This document shows, one piece after another, positions 45,344 to 56,422 of a stretch of DNA of 64,000 bases. Every line of letters begins with the position of its first letter. Within the stretch, counting starts at the first letter, position 1. The notes beneath the pieces are model-generated. The model did no database searches, was not told the DNA's origin, and was given only the letters and a program-made list of their open reading frames with translations. Where the stretch lies: assembly GCA_025084515.1 (NCBI GenBank), contig JAJAGP010000333.1, positions 1 through 64,000 on the forward strand, in the 5' to 3' direction. Source of the DNA: Ancistrus triradiatus (Eukaryota > Chordata > Actinopteri > Siluriformes > Loricariidae). The translations under genes and the position numbers were made by a program.

Positions 45344-48061
45344 GAATAATAAAAATAACTCTTACATAGCTATTACCTTCAGGTTCTTTTATGCATTTGC
45401 TCACTAACATTGAAGACAGTAAAGATACTCTTATTCAAAAATTGACTGTTTTAATTAAAAATTACTGTTTTAATACTAAAGGGAACTATAACTATATATA
45501 TTTTTCCTGTCAAAATTGAAAACCAAACTAGATCTGCATTTCTTGAAGGAACTACAACAGTGCTTGAAATGTGGCAAACGGAAAGAATATGGCATGTGTG
45601 CCAAAACTTTTGGCCGCATGCGGGGCCGTGTCGCAATACTTTGTTTATAATATCAGTGGATGTAATAACAGCTCACTGACACTCACTGAGTGCTCTGTGA
45701 TGACATCATCGATTTCAGTTACAGTTTGAATTTTGTAGTTGAAATTTGAATCTGAACATTGTCAATGCATTTCTATGGGAGATTTTTAATATTTAAACTT
45801 AAATCTATTAAAAACGATAAATCAGATCAACTCCAAAAGACATAGCACCCCACAGAGATTATCTACATAACTGTGGTCGAACCGTGTTAATTACAGAAAT
45901 GTGTGGAAGAAACGCCAACCGGGAACCGCCAACCGATAATGATATTTGCTATTACCAGAACTATAGCTTTTTAATTCATGATATTCATTTACTTTTATTA
46001 ATAATTTGTAAGGGTTGTTATCTTTAGCTAGCTTATTGTATGTTTATGAAGCTTCAAAGCCAGTTGAAACTCATGCCAGGTTTTCCATAGTAGCACTGGA
46101 GACATAATCAACTCGACACGCACCAGGTTCCAGAAATAATGACTTTATTGATGTTACTATCAGATTAAGTATGAAAAGTGGGAATGGTGTATTTTCAGTT
46201 ATTACAGGTGTTCTTGATACGGTCCCTTTGTTATAGTAATGATGTTCACATTAAATTGTATAACATGTTTCAGTAGAACAGAAGTTGGTCTTTCATTTTG
46301 TTCTTGCGTACAGGAAGGTCAAAGGCTCAGAACAACAGCAATGCTCAGAGAGGTCAGCGCATCAACTCTGGACAACACAGGAACAAAAAACAGGTTGGAA
46401 TTCTTGTAGATGAACTTGCACATGTCACATACATATGAACCAGTAGAGGGCACCAAAAACCAGATTTTTGGATCCGAGACCAACCATCATGGCAAGGGTT
46501 ATGTAATACGCCTTAACTAGTGAAAATTCACTCCCTCAACCATAAATGTCTAGAGACATCCCTGTAAGGGAAAGGCGCCTCTTCATGTCCATTCAGACGA
46601 TATCCCTTCACATATAGGTCCCATTAGGTTGTTATCCTTCTTATATCTTGATGCATCTCAATAATCCAGGTGAGAAAATCCCAGAAGTTGAATCTCGGTC
46701 TCCGAGACTGAAGAAGTCACTTAGATGAGTGATGAAACATTTCTCCCACAAAACCTTATGTCCAGATGAACTGATTAAACTTTTGGGATATCCTTATTAT
46801 GATAGCTACGTAACTGATGTTACCTTGCCAGAGACATTAGCTGTTGTAGTACAGCATCAACAAGACTACCTCCTTGCTTTGTGCAGGTTTTAGCTTCTGC
46901 ATGCTTGTCAAATCCCTGCTCTGTTCTGAAGGTTCTGCTCATTTCATAAATGCCACAGGAAATATGTTGTACTGTCACATGTAAGACCGTTTCTCATTTT
47001 CAAAAACGTGTTTTTGTGAGAGAGAGTGTGAGCACGCTGGGTAAGAGAATGGTACAGTGATTAAGATGTTACTCATTGTAAATGGGAAAAGAAAGAAAAG
47101 AAAATCGGTGTGTGTTGGACAATGCTGATATGAAATAACTAAGTCTTTGGGCAACTCTGCAGTATCTTTGCTATTTAATACTGGTACACTTTTATTGCTG
47201 GCAAATGTCTTGCCAGCAATAAAATTCTACCTCGCTAAGTTGCCAAGTGTTCAGGAGACCGGTCGTTAGGTGTCTCATTTACATTTACAGCATTTAGCAG
47301 ACGCCCATATCCAGAACGACTTTTGGACAATTGATACAGTCTTACAATCCAAGCAGTTAAGGGTCTTGCTCAAGGACCCAACAGTGGCAGCTTGGCAGAG
47401 GTGGGATTTGAACCCTGGACCGTTTGGTCCATAGTCCAGTACCTTAACCGCTAGGCTACCACAGTCACCGTGATCCTACTGACAGGGTCGATTACACATA
47501 TTGCATCGTGCCGTGCTACTGGCCACACCCCCTTCTTGCCTCTCCTGTACATTGTAAATGTGATTGTATGATCAGTAACACTCATTGTCAGCATCAGGTA
47601 TGAATGTCACGGTCTAGTTTTTTGGCTTGTTAAGTTGCCAAACTTCCCTCTTGCCAAAAATAGCCATGATGTGAGGGAGATAACGAGGTACGACTGTATA
47701 TAATATGAGGTTCGAACAGCATCCGGGTGAAATTTTATCCGTCTGGATAAAATGCATTTTCACAGATCATTTACATTACATTGCATTTACATTAGATATG
47801 ATGATCCTGTGAAATTCTCCTTTTTGAATTGATGAGTGAAATGAAATGTCTATGTTGCTTTAGCCTGTGACACTGGACTGTAAAGCTGCAGCAGGGTCTG
47901 TGCTGGAGAAAGCAGCCGAGAAGAGCCCCACCAAAGCCAGACAGCCTCGTAAAGTGGATCTGAGGGCGCGCTACTGGGCCTTTCTTTTTGACAACCTGCG
48001 CCGGGCTGTCGATGAGATCTATGTCACCTGCGAATCAGACCAGAGTGTCGTGGAGTGCAAG
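32754..48061 (+). CDS. scaper: S-phase cyclin A-associated protein in the ER, N-terminal part (gene span, runs off window)
   Basis: The gene is incomplete at the 3' side. Visible coding is 32754-32933 (tentative), 44670-44787, 46314-46393 and 47864-48061, giving about 192 in-frame codons out of about 1,400 expected. All joins keep phase if the second intron uses its GC donor. The first intron is about 11.7 kb with a 100-N gap, and the fourth exceeds 15.9 kb. The coding sequence is clean, unlike sqor. The neighbouring gene left of it is ctdspl2 in the same direction. Confidence 0.85.
33364..33648. mobile_element. Unclassified MITE, family M, copy 2
   Basis: The ends CCCAGGAAAAAATGTACTG and TAAATTTTTTCCTGGG are inverted repeats. 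The body is nearly identical to copy 1 at 13342, with about 27 extra bases of ACTGTGAA-type words. Flanking CA on both sides suggests a 2-bp target duplication. Confidence 0.78.
33945..34188 (+). mobile_element. SINE family S, copy 6, carrying a foreign insert
   Basis: Head TGTGGTAGCCTAGTGGTTAA and tail GCTCTGGATAAGGGAGTC are normal. Between GGACCAGAAG and AAATCCCACCTC, about 65 bases replace the usual CCAGGGTTC. Most of this insert is the inverted copy of 32690-32752. Confidence 0.85.
35860..36200 (-). mobile_element. Mariner-type fragment
   Basis: The reverse strand resembles transposase-coding DNA of the same type as 29690-30040, including the inverse of CATGAAACCAGTTTGAAACG and a CATCCCATTGG word. 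Truncated and without clear ends. Confidence 0.4.
36205..36905 (+). mobile_element. Non-LTR retrotransposon (LINE) reverse-transcriptase remnant
   Basis: The + strand reads CQFAYRSNRSVDDAINVGIH, ILQHLDFAGTCARILFVNFS, then with shifts LKFADD and a QRMYFLWQLKKFSLPK-like end. These are conserved reverse-transcriptase and post-RT motifs of fish LINEs. Stops and frameshifts make it non-functional. Confidence 0.75.
36925..37290. mobile_element. hAT-like MITE relic
   Basis: It is bracketed by ATATATTGTGATATTTC and ATGTATCGTGATGTG words, with poly(A) and poly(T) runs between. Ends are not exact. Confidence 0.35.
37400..37916. mobile_element. hAT/Zisupton-like MITE relic
   Basis: The right end reads AATCGAATCGTGAGCTCAGT, then GTATTGTTCCACCCCTAG, a familiar fish MITE terminus. 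The left end is unclear. Confidence 0.4.
39241..39487 (+). other. Possible alternative exon or promoter inside scaper intron 1
   Basis: A TATA-like GAGTATTTATAGG (about 39242) precedes a frame open from 39268 (just after an in-frame TAA) to a good donor TACTCT|GTATGT at 39487, phase 0. The translated stretch includes GQAAILGVLSDDDVTPCVQG and ends AYRLFFYS. I do not recognise it. The preceding 300 bases are unusually CpG-containing. It could be an alternative scaper first exon, an unrelated transcript, or chance. Confidence 0.25.
40055..40154. other. Assembly gap (100 N)
   Basis: Exactly 100 N, the usual placeholder for a gap of unknown size, inside the first scaper intron. A coding exon could be hidden here. 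Confidence 0.99.
40243..40433 (-). mobile_element. SINE family S, copy 7
   Basis: Reverse-complement copy from TTCATTTAGCAGACGC to AAGCCACCACAG. Moderately diverged; box B is altered. Confidence 0.8.
41708..41740. repeat. (GT)n microsatellite
   Basis: About 15 GT units with two interruptions. Confidence 0.9.
42364..42898 (-). mobile_element. Putative solo LTR with heat-shock-element array
   Basis: Read on the minus strand, the block starts TGTCAGCACAA and ends CCTTTTTCCTTACA, matching the TG...CA rule. Along it lie a regular TTC/GAA array (42830 to 42749), a TATATAGGG box (about 42724-42716) and an AATAAA signal (42416-42411) near the end. This order fits U3-R-U5 of an LTR. A target-site duplication was not found and no internal region is attached, so the family is unknown. 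Confidence 0.5.
42749..42830 (-). promoter_or_regulatory. Heat-shock-element-like pentamer array
   Basis: TTC occurs every 10 bases at 42749, 42769, 42779, 42789, 42799 and 42809 (TCC at 42759). GAA or a one-base variant lies exactly midway at 42764, 42774, 42784, 42794 and 42804. The core TTCTAGAAACTTC (42789-42801) and TTCCAGAAGCTTC (42818-42830, one base out of register) are perfect three-unit heat-shock elements. Confidence 0.6.
44357..44540 (-). mobile_element. SINE family S, copy 8 (diverged)
   Basis: It keeps the inverse tail CCTTATCCAAAGCGACTTA, the AACAGTGGCAG...GGCAGAGG core and a box B-like TTTGAACCCTGG. It carries a small insertion in the middle and ends about 130 bases before scaper coding exon 2. 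Confidence 0.75.
44670..44787 (+). CDS. scaper: scaper coding exon 2
   Basis: SCAPER (S-phase cyclin A-associated protein in the ER) binds cyclin A/CDK2 and is also linked to cilia and retina. The acceptor is TGTTTTTCAG. It reads ASFQRSNSHDKVRKIVAEEG, RAARNLIAWSVPLENKEEE, nearly identical to the mammalian N-terminus. The in-frame donor is GAAG|GCAAGT, a GC-type site with otherwise ideal consensus. It ends in phase 1. Confidence 0.93.
45241..45377. repeat. 40-base inverted repeat with (GT)25 in the loop
   Basis: Left arm 45241-45281 and right arm 45338-45377 are inverse copies with few mismatches. The inner 23 bases, AGTTATTTTTATTATTC-type, are identical. Between them are a short (AT) run and (GT)25 at 45289-45338. 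Confidence 0.85.
46314..46393 (+). CDS. scaper: scaper coding exon 3
   Basis: The acceptor is CTTGCGTACAG and the donor ACAG|GTTGGA. Joined to the one base left by exon 2 it reads RSKAQNNSNAQRGQRINSGQ and HRNKKQ. This is a basic Gln/Asn-rich stretch aligning with the K/T-rich linker of mammalian SCAPER. Returns to phase 0. Confidence 0.82.
46640..46790 (-). mobile_element. LINE 3'-end-like relic
   Basis: It contains AGTCACTTAGATGAGTGATG and AAACATTTCTCCCACAAAA, words of a common fish non-LTR 3' end seen in reverse. Boundaries are approximate. Confidence 0.4.
47277..47466 (-). mobile_element. SINE family S, copy 9
   Basis: Reverse-complement full-length copy from CATTTACATTTACAGC to CTAGGCTACCACAGTC. 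It lies in the scaper intron before coding exon 4. Confidence 0.87.
47864..48061 (+). CDS. scaper: scaper coding exon 4
   Basis: The acceptor is GTTGCTTTAG and the donor CAAG|GTAGGA. 66 codons with KSPTKARQPRKVDLRARYWA, FLFDNLRRAVDEIYVTCESD and QSVVECK, a strongly conserved SCAPER block. The next family exon (starting EVLMMLDNY in mammals) is not in the rest of the window. Confidence 0.96.
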
Positions 48062-48246
48062 GTAGGAGCTCGGTGAATTGTTTACACCCCTCTGACGTGT
48101 GGTGAAACTGTGTCCTACTAGGTTAGTAAGTACAACTGGCAGTTAATATTCAACTGACATTAGTTGGGGCAAATCAGGCTAAGCATTAATAATGTTTTGT
48201 ATTTTTTATTTATTTAACATCAAATCCATATCAATGGCTATGGCTA

Positions 48247-49851
48247 CAGTGGTGCTTGAAAGTTTGTGAACCCTTTAGAATTTTCTACATTTCTGCATAA
48301 ATATGACCTAAAACATCATCAGATTTTCACACAAGTCCTAAAAGTAGATAAAGAGAACCCAGTTAAACAAATGAGACAAAAATATTATACTTGGTCATTT
48401 ATTTATTGAGGAAAATGATCCAATGTTACATATTAGTGGGTGGCAAAAGTATGTGAACCTCTAGGATTAGCAGTTAATTTGCAGGTGAAATTTAGAGTCA
48501 GGTGTTTTCAATCAATGGGATGCAATCGGTGTAAGTGGGCACCCTGTTTTATTTAAAGAATCAGGAATCTATCTATCAAAGTCTGCTCTTCACAACACGT
48601 GTTTGTGGAAGTGTATCATGGCTCGAAAACAAAGGGAGATTTTTGAGGACCTCAGAAAAAGAGTTTGTTGATTGTCATCGAGGCTGGAAAAGGTTACAAA
48701 GCCATCTCTAAAGAGTTTGGAATCCACCAATCCACAGTCAGATTGTGTACAAATGGAGGAAATTCGAGACCATTGTACCACCCTCGCGGGGCCTCCCAGC
48801 AGGGCGTGTAAGTGCAAGGCATGTAATAGTTGCGAGGTCACAAAGGACCCCAGGGTAACTTCTAAGCAACTGAAGGCCTCTCAGATTAGCTAATGTTAAT
48901 GTTCTTGAGTCCACCATCAGAAGAACACTGAACAAACAATGATGTGCAAGGCAGGGGTTTGACGAGGAGGGAAAGCCACTGCTCTCCCAAAAGAAACATT
49001 GCCACTCGTCTGCCAGGTTTGCTAAAGATCACGTGGACAAGCCAGAAGGTCTGTAAGGCTACTGGAAGAAAGAATGTTTGTGGAACGGATGAGACCAAAA
49101 TAGAACTTTTGATTTAAAAGAAAAGCGTTGTATTTGGAGAGAAAGGAAAGAAAATACACTGCATTTCCTAGCGCATAAGAACCTTATCACATCTGTGAAA
49201 CATGGTGGTGGTAGTATCATGGTTTGGGCCCTGTTTTGCTGCATCTGGGCAGAGAACGGCTATGCATCATTGATGGAAACAATGAGATTCTGAATGATAT
49301 CAGAGAATTTTAAAGGAAAATTGTCAAGGACATCTGTCCATGAACTGAATCTCAAGGAGAAGGTGGGTTCATGCAGCATTTTGGAATGGCCAAGTCAAAG
49401 TCCTGACCTTAATCCAACCAAAATGTGTTGGAAGGACCTGAAGTGAGCAGTTAAATGTGAGGAAAACCCCACCAACATCCACCAGAGCTGAAAGCTGTTC
49501 TGTACGGAGGATGGTAGCTTAAAATTCCTCCAAGCCGGGTGTTGCCGGACTGCACGTCAACAGTTACAGGAAATGTTTAGATTGCAGTTATTGGCTGCAC
49601 AGTATACTCACACCAGATACTGTAGAAGCAAAGGTTCACATTACTTTTGCCACTCACTAATAGGTAACATTGGATCATTTTTCCTCAATAACATAATGAG
49701 CCAAGTATACTTTTTTGTCTCATTGTTTAAACTGGGTTCTCTTTATCTACTTTAGGACTTGTTGGAAAATGTCTGATGAGGTTTTAGGGTCCTATTTTAT
49801 GCAGAAATAGAAGAAAATTCTAAAGGGTTCACAAACTTTCAAGCACCGCTG
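48247..49851 (+). mobile_element. Tc1-like transposon, family A, copy 3 (defective)
   Basis: It is bounded by TA, with ends CAGTGGTGCTTGAAAG and TTCAAGCACCGCTG. Full length but the transposase (start near 48618) is broken by many small insertions, for example around 49045-49090, and a deletion near 49375. Confidence 0.87.
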
Positions 49852-49854
49852 TAA

Positions 49855-50725
49855 CGATACTAGTCAGACACAGTGGGAGGTAAAAGGAGCATTAATGACG
49901 TGTTTTAAATGCTTTGTTAATGTTATGCTGCTTTGCTTAATGTCTCATCTCTTTGACGGACACGAGAGGGCGCTATTAACTCACAAAAAGCGTATTTTAT
50001 ATGCGCGGTCATAGGATCTTGGGCAAGTTGCATCGTCAGGATTCAGACTTAGACTCTTTTGCTAAAACCAATAACATGGTTAAAATGTGTGTGTGTGAGA
50101 TTTCAGCATTGAGAACTTTTATTATATCTGTAGCGACTAGTTGTAAGTTGTACAGTGTTCTATTTATAGACATGTATTATTGACCGTTTATATATAGGCT
50201 ATTATATATTTATATTGCAATGTTTTTTTTTTATTAAACCGCAAACACAATTATTTTGATGTTATTGTAATATGTGTAATTGGTCTAAAGATGCTTTGCT
50301 CATGATTCGATTCATAATAGTTGACAATTTTCATTCAATAAGACTTTCTTTTTTGTGCAAAACAATGCAACGTGTACAAGTTTAAATAACGTTTAGTTCT
50401 TTACAATTAAAAGAATATTAATAACTAGAAATATAAATAACCAAGTGTTATCTTAAATTGAAAATCACAAATTGTAAACGAACAAGCTCACTGTGCTAAG
50501 CCCAGACTTTAAACATATTCAGTCTCAAATCTCTCCAGTGTCCATTGTCGAACGGAAGATGTATCTTATAACATATGATTGCACCCTCTGGTGTTCAAAA
50601 AGTGCGGTTGTGTTAGATGTCATAAAAAGAATGCACGCAATATCTCTGTGATGCTCATCATGACATGTTTGCATTGCGATGCTTTGTCACCAAATATTGT
50701 TATACCCCTATTCATAATGTATCTG
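49855..50725. other. scaper intron sequence between transposons
   Basis: AT-rich. The only structure seen is a 46-base segment (50574-50619) shared with a ctdspl2 intron. Confidence 0.5.
50574..50619. repeat. 46-base interspersed segment, copy 2
   Basis: This is the partner of 24751-24796. Three CpG in copy 1 are TG or CA here, as expected from methyl-C decay. Confidence 0.6.
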
Positions 50726-50728
50726 TAT

Positions 50729-51691
50729 CAGGAAATCACATTGTATGATTTTTATTTTTTTTATTTTTATTTTTATTTTTATTTTTTTAAGAATTTAATT
50801 GTAAATTATGGTGTAAAATAAGTATTTGGTCTATAAATTTGGTTCAACTCAATACTTTGTAACATAACCTTTGTTGGCAATGACAGAGGTCAAACGTTTC
50901 CTGTAAGTCTTCACCAGGTTTGCACACACTGTAGCTGGTATTTTGGCCCATTCCTCCATGCAGATCTCCTCTAGAGCAGTGATGTTTTGGGGCAACACGG
51001 ACTTTCAACTCCCTCCACACAATTTTTATGGGGTTGTGGTCTGGAGACTGGCTAGGCTACTCCAGGACCTTGAAATTGCTTTTTACGGAGCTAACCCACA
51101 CGGAGCCCACGAGCGGTGTGTTTGGGATCATTGTCATGCTGGAATGGACCCAGCCACGTTCTCATCTTCAATGCTCTCACTGATGGAAGGAGGTTTTGGC
51201 TTAAAATCTCATGATACATGGCCCGTTCATTCTTCCCTTAACACGGATCAGTCGTCCTGTCCGCTTTGCAGAAAAACAGCCCCAAAGCATGATGTTTCCA
51301 CCCCCATGCTTCACAGTAGGTATGGTGTTCTCTTTGGTCTTGGCCATGGTTGAGTTTGGAGTCTGACTGTTTGAGGCTGTGGACAGGTGTCTTTTATACA
51401 GATAATGAGGTCAAACAGGTGCCATTAATACAGGTAACGAGTGGAGGACAGAAGAGCTTCTTAAAGAAATTACAGTGAGAACCAGAAATCTTGCTTGTTT
51501 GTGGGTGACCAAATACTTATTTCCCACCATGATTTACAATTAAATTCTTAAAGTCCTACAGTGTGATTTTCTAGATTTTTTTTTTCTCATAGTTGAAGTG
51601 TACCTATGATGAAAATCACAGACCTCTCTCATCTTTCTAAGTAGGAGAACTTGCACAATCAGTTTCTGACAAAATACTTTTGACCCACTGT
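50729..51691 (-). mobile_element. Tc1-like transposon, family B, copy 2 (truncated, internally deleted)
   Basis: It starts inside the element at CAGGAAATCACATTGTATG and ends ...CTTTTGACCCACTG next to TA. Sequence jumps near 51328, removing the middle of the transposase. Confidence 0.83.
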
Positions 51692-51694
51692 ACA

Positions 51695-53340
51695 AAAAAA
51701 GGGTAATTTCAGAGTCGTGTAAATAGGAGTGTCCAAACTGTATAAGATTGTACCTTTCCATAAACGTTTTCCCAAAATGTTCTAAGAAACATTCTAAGAA
51801 GTATAACAGCGTTATAAGAAATATAGCTTTTAGAAAGTTTTGCATCCCCTTTCCAAGGCTAATCCCCTAATATGGGACTGCTGCCTTATTTATCTTGCGT
51901 TTAAGTTTTTTCCTGCCCAGTTCTGGGACACTCTGAGGAAAGTCTGGCTGACCTCTCAATAAAGATGCCTGATAACCCCGTCCATGCTCTTCAGGAATGT
52001 GGATTGGGCTTTGGCAGTCAATCAGATTTACTACAACCCAACTGTGACACAGGAAATGATGTCAGCTATGAAAACAGCTCACAGAGTGAAGGTCTTGATA
52101 GGAACTGACCATTGCTGATAATCTAAGATTAGTTTGACAGTTTTTTGACAGGTTTTCTTTTCTTTCTTTTTTTTTTTTTTGGCTTAAGGACAGAGCACCC
52201 GAATGAAAATGAAAGCTGTGCAAGTAAACTTGTTGCAGCCGTTTCGGTGTTTGACCAGCAGAGGGAAATGGGGAGCTGTGTCGAGTGGATTTTTCTAGGG
52301 TTTCCCTCCTCCTTTCAACATTCCTTTTGTTTTCTGGTTTGTGTCAGAGAGGGCTTTGAAGGTGCGCTGGTGAGAGAATTATCACTGGCCGCTCTCTAGG
52401 GCCTTCCTGGAGGGAGTGCAGATTGATGACGGTGTGTAAACAATTTCTCCCCCCTGCACTTCACCCCGTTTTGTGTGTGCCTGTGTGTGTGTTGCTTTGG
52501 GGGGGGGAGGACAGCAAACCCAGGGGCCTCAGTCTGAGGGGTCTAAGATGACGTCTGATAACACTGATTTAAACTGAACAGGGAGCCACGGTCATGTTCT
52601 TAGTTTGACCGTACCAAAAAGTAGGGGCAGCAACAAGAACTGCTTTCGGAGCGTCACACATACATTTCTACTCTACTTTGGTTTTTTTGACCAGCTTTTA
52701 TTAGCAATGCTATGGGCTTTAATAAAGTCCGGTAAACTTTGGCATGTCTGTGTGTCAGTGGAGCTTGACATGTATTTAGTCTGGCTGGTACACTCGACTG
52801 TGGTGCCGTGTACTTTGCTATTTTCCGAGTTATTGATTGCCGTGTAATCCGGAATTATGCTGAGTACGGTTCAACTGACCACTAGCGGTGAGCGCTGCAG
52901 AACCTCTTGTGGTCTGGTAATTGGCCTCACTGACTGTAGTTCTGTGCAAGTCATCAGGTAGCAGTTTGTGTGCAGAACTTGGCTAGGTGCTAGATCCACT
53001 CCTCTCTCTGTGATTCTTTCGTTTTTGGGTTATGAGGTCGTGTTTGTGTGTATTTAGTAATGTTGGTGCAAGGGGAGAGAGCTGTCAAAGCAGGTGTTGT
53101 CCCATGTAGCACTCTTACAATGTATGCTTCTGGACTGTAAACGCACCTTACGTGTGACAGCAGCAAATTAACCCCAGTCTCATAGGGTGCTGTATCTAGA
53201 CAAATGGTACTGTCCAGCCTGGGGGTTGTGCTTACCCTTAGGAAATCGTATCAGTATGACTAATTTTTAATGGAGATTATGTGACTGTACTGTTGAATAC
53301 TTTAATCATTTTCGATGCAGTTCTGAAGTAATGCCTATTG
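51695..53340. other. scaper intron, no recognised gene
   Basis: A TG-rich stretch near 52440-52520 and an open stretch 52145-52399 were noted, but no family or splice structure supports coding. Confidence 0.45.
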
Positions 53341-53342
53341 TA

Positions 53343-54971
53343 CAGTGGGGCTAAAAAGTATTTAGTCAGCCACTAATTGTGCAAGTTCTTCTACTTAGAA
53401 AGATGAGAGGGGTCTGTAATTTTCATCATAGCTACACTTCAACTATGAGAGACAAAATGAGGAAAAAAATCCATGAAATCACATTGTAGGATTTTTAAAG
53501 AATTTAATTGTAAATTATGGCGGAAAATAAGTATTTGGTCACCCACAAACAAGCAAGATTTCTGTCTCTCACAGACCTGTAACTCTTTCTTTAAGAAGCT
53601 CTTCTATCCTCTACTTGTTACCTGTATTAATGGCACCTGTTTGACCTCGTTATCTGTATAAAAGACACCTGTTCACAGCCTCAAACAGTCAGACTCCAAA
53701 ACTCATCCATGGCCAAGACCAAAGAGCTGGGTCGAAGGACACCAGGAAGAAAATTGTAGACCTGCACCAGGCTGGGAAGAGTGAATCTACAATAGGCAAG
53801 CAGGTGGTTGTGTGGAATAAAATCAACTGTGGGAGAAATTGTAAGACATACAAGACCATTGATAATCTCTCCTCGATCTGCTGGGGCTGCATGCAAGATC
53901 TCATCCCGTGGGGTCAAAATGATCATGAGAACGGTGAGCAAAAATCCCAGAAACTACATGGAGGAACCTTGATGAATGACTTGCAGAGAGCTGGGACCAA
54001 AGTACCAAATGCTAACATCAGTAAAACACTACACTGAGAGGGACTCGCGGATCCTACAGTGCCAGGCGTGTCCCCCTGCTTAAGCCAGTACATGTCCAGG
54101 CCCGTCTGAGAGTTTTGCCAGAGAGCATATGGATGATCCAGAAGAGGATTGGGGAGAATATCATGTGGGTCAGATGAAACCAAAATAGAAACATTTTGGT
54201 AAAAAACTCAACCAGAGGAAGAAGAATGCTGAGTTGCGTCCAAGAACACCATACCTACTATGAAGCTTGGGGGTGGAAAAACTCATGCTTTGGGGCTGTT
54301 TTTTCTCTGCAACAGGGGAAGCAGGACGACTGATCCGTTGTTAAGGGAAGAAGAATGAATGGAGCCATGTATCATGAGATTTTTAAGCCAAAAACCTCCT
54401 TCCATCAGTGAAGATGGAACGTGGCTGGGTCTTCCAGCATGACAATGATCCCAAACACACCGCTTGGGCAACAAAGGAGTGGGCTCCATAAAAAGCAATT
54501 CAAATTTCTGGAGTGACCTAGAGCCAGTCTCCAGACCTCAAACCCCATAGAACATTTGTGGAGGGAGTTGAAGTCCATGTTGTACCAAAAAAACATCACT
54601 GCTCTAGAGGAGATCTGCATGGAGGAATGGGCCAAAATACCAGCTACAGAGTGTGTGCCAACCTGGTGAAGACTTACAGGAAAACGTTTGACCTCTGTCA
54701 TTGCCAACAAATTTATGTTTTATTTGAGAATTGAGTTGAAATTTTTGTTTTATTGACAAAATACTTATTTTCCCCGCCATAATTTGCAATGAAATTCTTT
54801 TTAAAAATCCTACAATGTGATTTCTTGTTTGGTTTTTTTTATTTCTCGTTTATGTCTCTCATAGTTGAAGTGTACCTATGATGAAAATTAACAGACTCTC
54901 TCTCTCATCTTTCTAAGTAGGAGAACTTGCACAATCAGTGGCTGACTAAATACTTTTTTTTTTGCCCACTG
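53343..54971 (+). mobile_element. Tc1-like transposon, family B, copy 3 (full length, defective)
   Basis: It is flanked by TA, with ends CAGTGGGGCTAAAAAG and TTTTTTTTGCCCACTG. The transposase starts ATGGCCAAGACCAAAGAG at 53709 on +, with frameshifts throughout. Its orientation is opposite to copies 1 and 2. Confidence 0.88.
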
Positions 54972-55179
54972 TATTTTGAAACACTGTATTTGTGGATTAT
55001 TCTATTGCAGTCATTTAATTCACAGTAGCTGTGACCCAAATGTCTGTGCTCAATGTTTTTTCACTGAAGCTAATAACGCCCCCCCCCCCAAAAAAAAAAC
55101 AAAAACAACAAGAAAAACAAACAGTGCTACAAGAAAGTGTGGGTTTTGCACGGCAGAGAATTGCAATTCTGTTTCAAGT

Positions 55180-55720
55180 AGTGCTAGTAGTAGAGTACAT
55201 AAATAACATGAAAGCATGGATCCTTCCTGCCTTGTATAAACAGTTTAGGCTGGTGGTGGTTGGTGTAAATGGTGGAAGGGACTTTTTGGCGCACACTGGG
55301 CCAATTAATACTAAATAAGCATTGTTTGAACACCACAGTCTACTGCAATATTTTTGGTCACAATGCCCATCTCTGTAAGACCACGGTGTACCCACCTTCT
55401 GATGGCTACATCCAGCAGGATAGTGTGCCATGTCACAAAGCTGGTCTCAGTATGATCTCAGACTGGTTTCTTGAACATGATAATGAGTTCACAGCACTCA
55501 AATGGTCTGCACAGTCACCAGATCTCAATTCCAATAGAGAACCATTGAGATGGTGATGAAACAGGGGATTCGCATCATGGATGTTCAACTCACAAATCTG
55601 CAGCTACTGCGTGATACTATCATATCAATATAGACCAAAATCTATGAGGAATGTTTCCAGCACCTTGTTGAATCTATGCCACGAATAATTAAGGCAGTTC
55701 TGTAGGCAAAAGGGGTTTCA
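55180..55720 (+). mobile_element. Mariner-like transposase relic
   Basis: The frame reads GYIQQDSVPCHKA, SDWFLEHDNEFTALKWSAQS and PDLNS. This is the second and third Asp region of a mariner/Tc1 transposase, then EECFQHLVESMPRIIKAVL at the C-terminus after shifts. Confidence 0.75.
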
Positions 55721-56422
55721 AAAGCAGTCCAAAAATAATGATCTCAGATTTCTAAACTGTTTTTCCACTCCATAACAATATTAGCAAAAATGTAGCAAAT
55801 ATTAAGAATTTATTAACTGAAGTTCTGCATGATGATGAGGAGATTAGCAGAGCACATGGGATGGACAGTGTTGTAGCACAATAGTTGTGGTATCAGCATG
55901 TTGAGCTGTAATATTGTATTTTTTCTCTAACATCTAAGCTCTTTGCAATGCAGTGCTACTACAGTAAGGGTATCCTCTTGCTTCACTGTTTCAGAGACTG
56001 CTAATCCTTTGCCAAGTCTTTTTCCTTTCTCACTCAGGGGTGTGATTGTCCCAGCTATCTGATTTATGCTCATATTCTAATAACGCCCACATCTTTAACC
56101 TGCAGCCCCAGGCCTAATTACTTCTTATCAGGCATTTCTTCAATCCCAAGCCCTGATTTATACCACCACAGTCTAAGGAGATTGCGTGTGTGTATCTGCG
56201 AGTGTAAGATTAAGCTGATCAAGCTGGTCTGAAAAAGCATACAAATACACGGGGTATGCTGCTTGAGTTGTCGAACATTTTCAATCAAATCCTACATGTA
56301 ACATATCTGTGATTACTAATGACAATAATCTTGTCACGTTTCCCTGTGCTTAAATCTGATCATGGAATTGTAAGGACAGTTGTTGCCCTTCCAACAACAG
56401 ACCTTTTGCACAAAAGAATGTA

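Noticed and set aside
52145..52399. 84-codon open frame in the scaper intron
   Set aside because: Begins in a poly(T) run. No recognised family, and no donor at its end fits.
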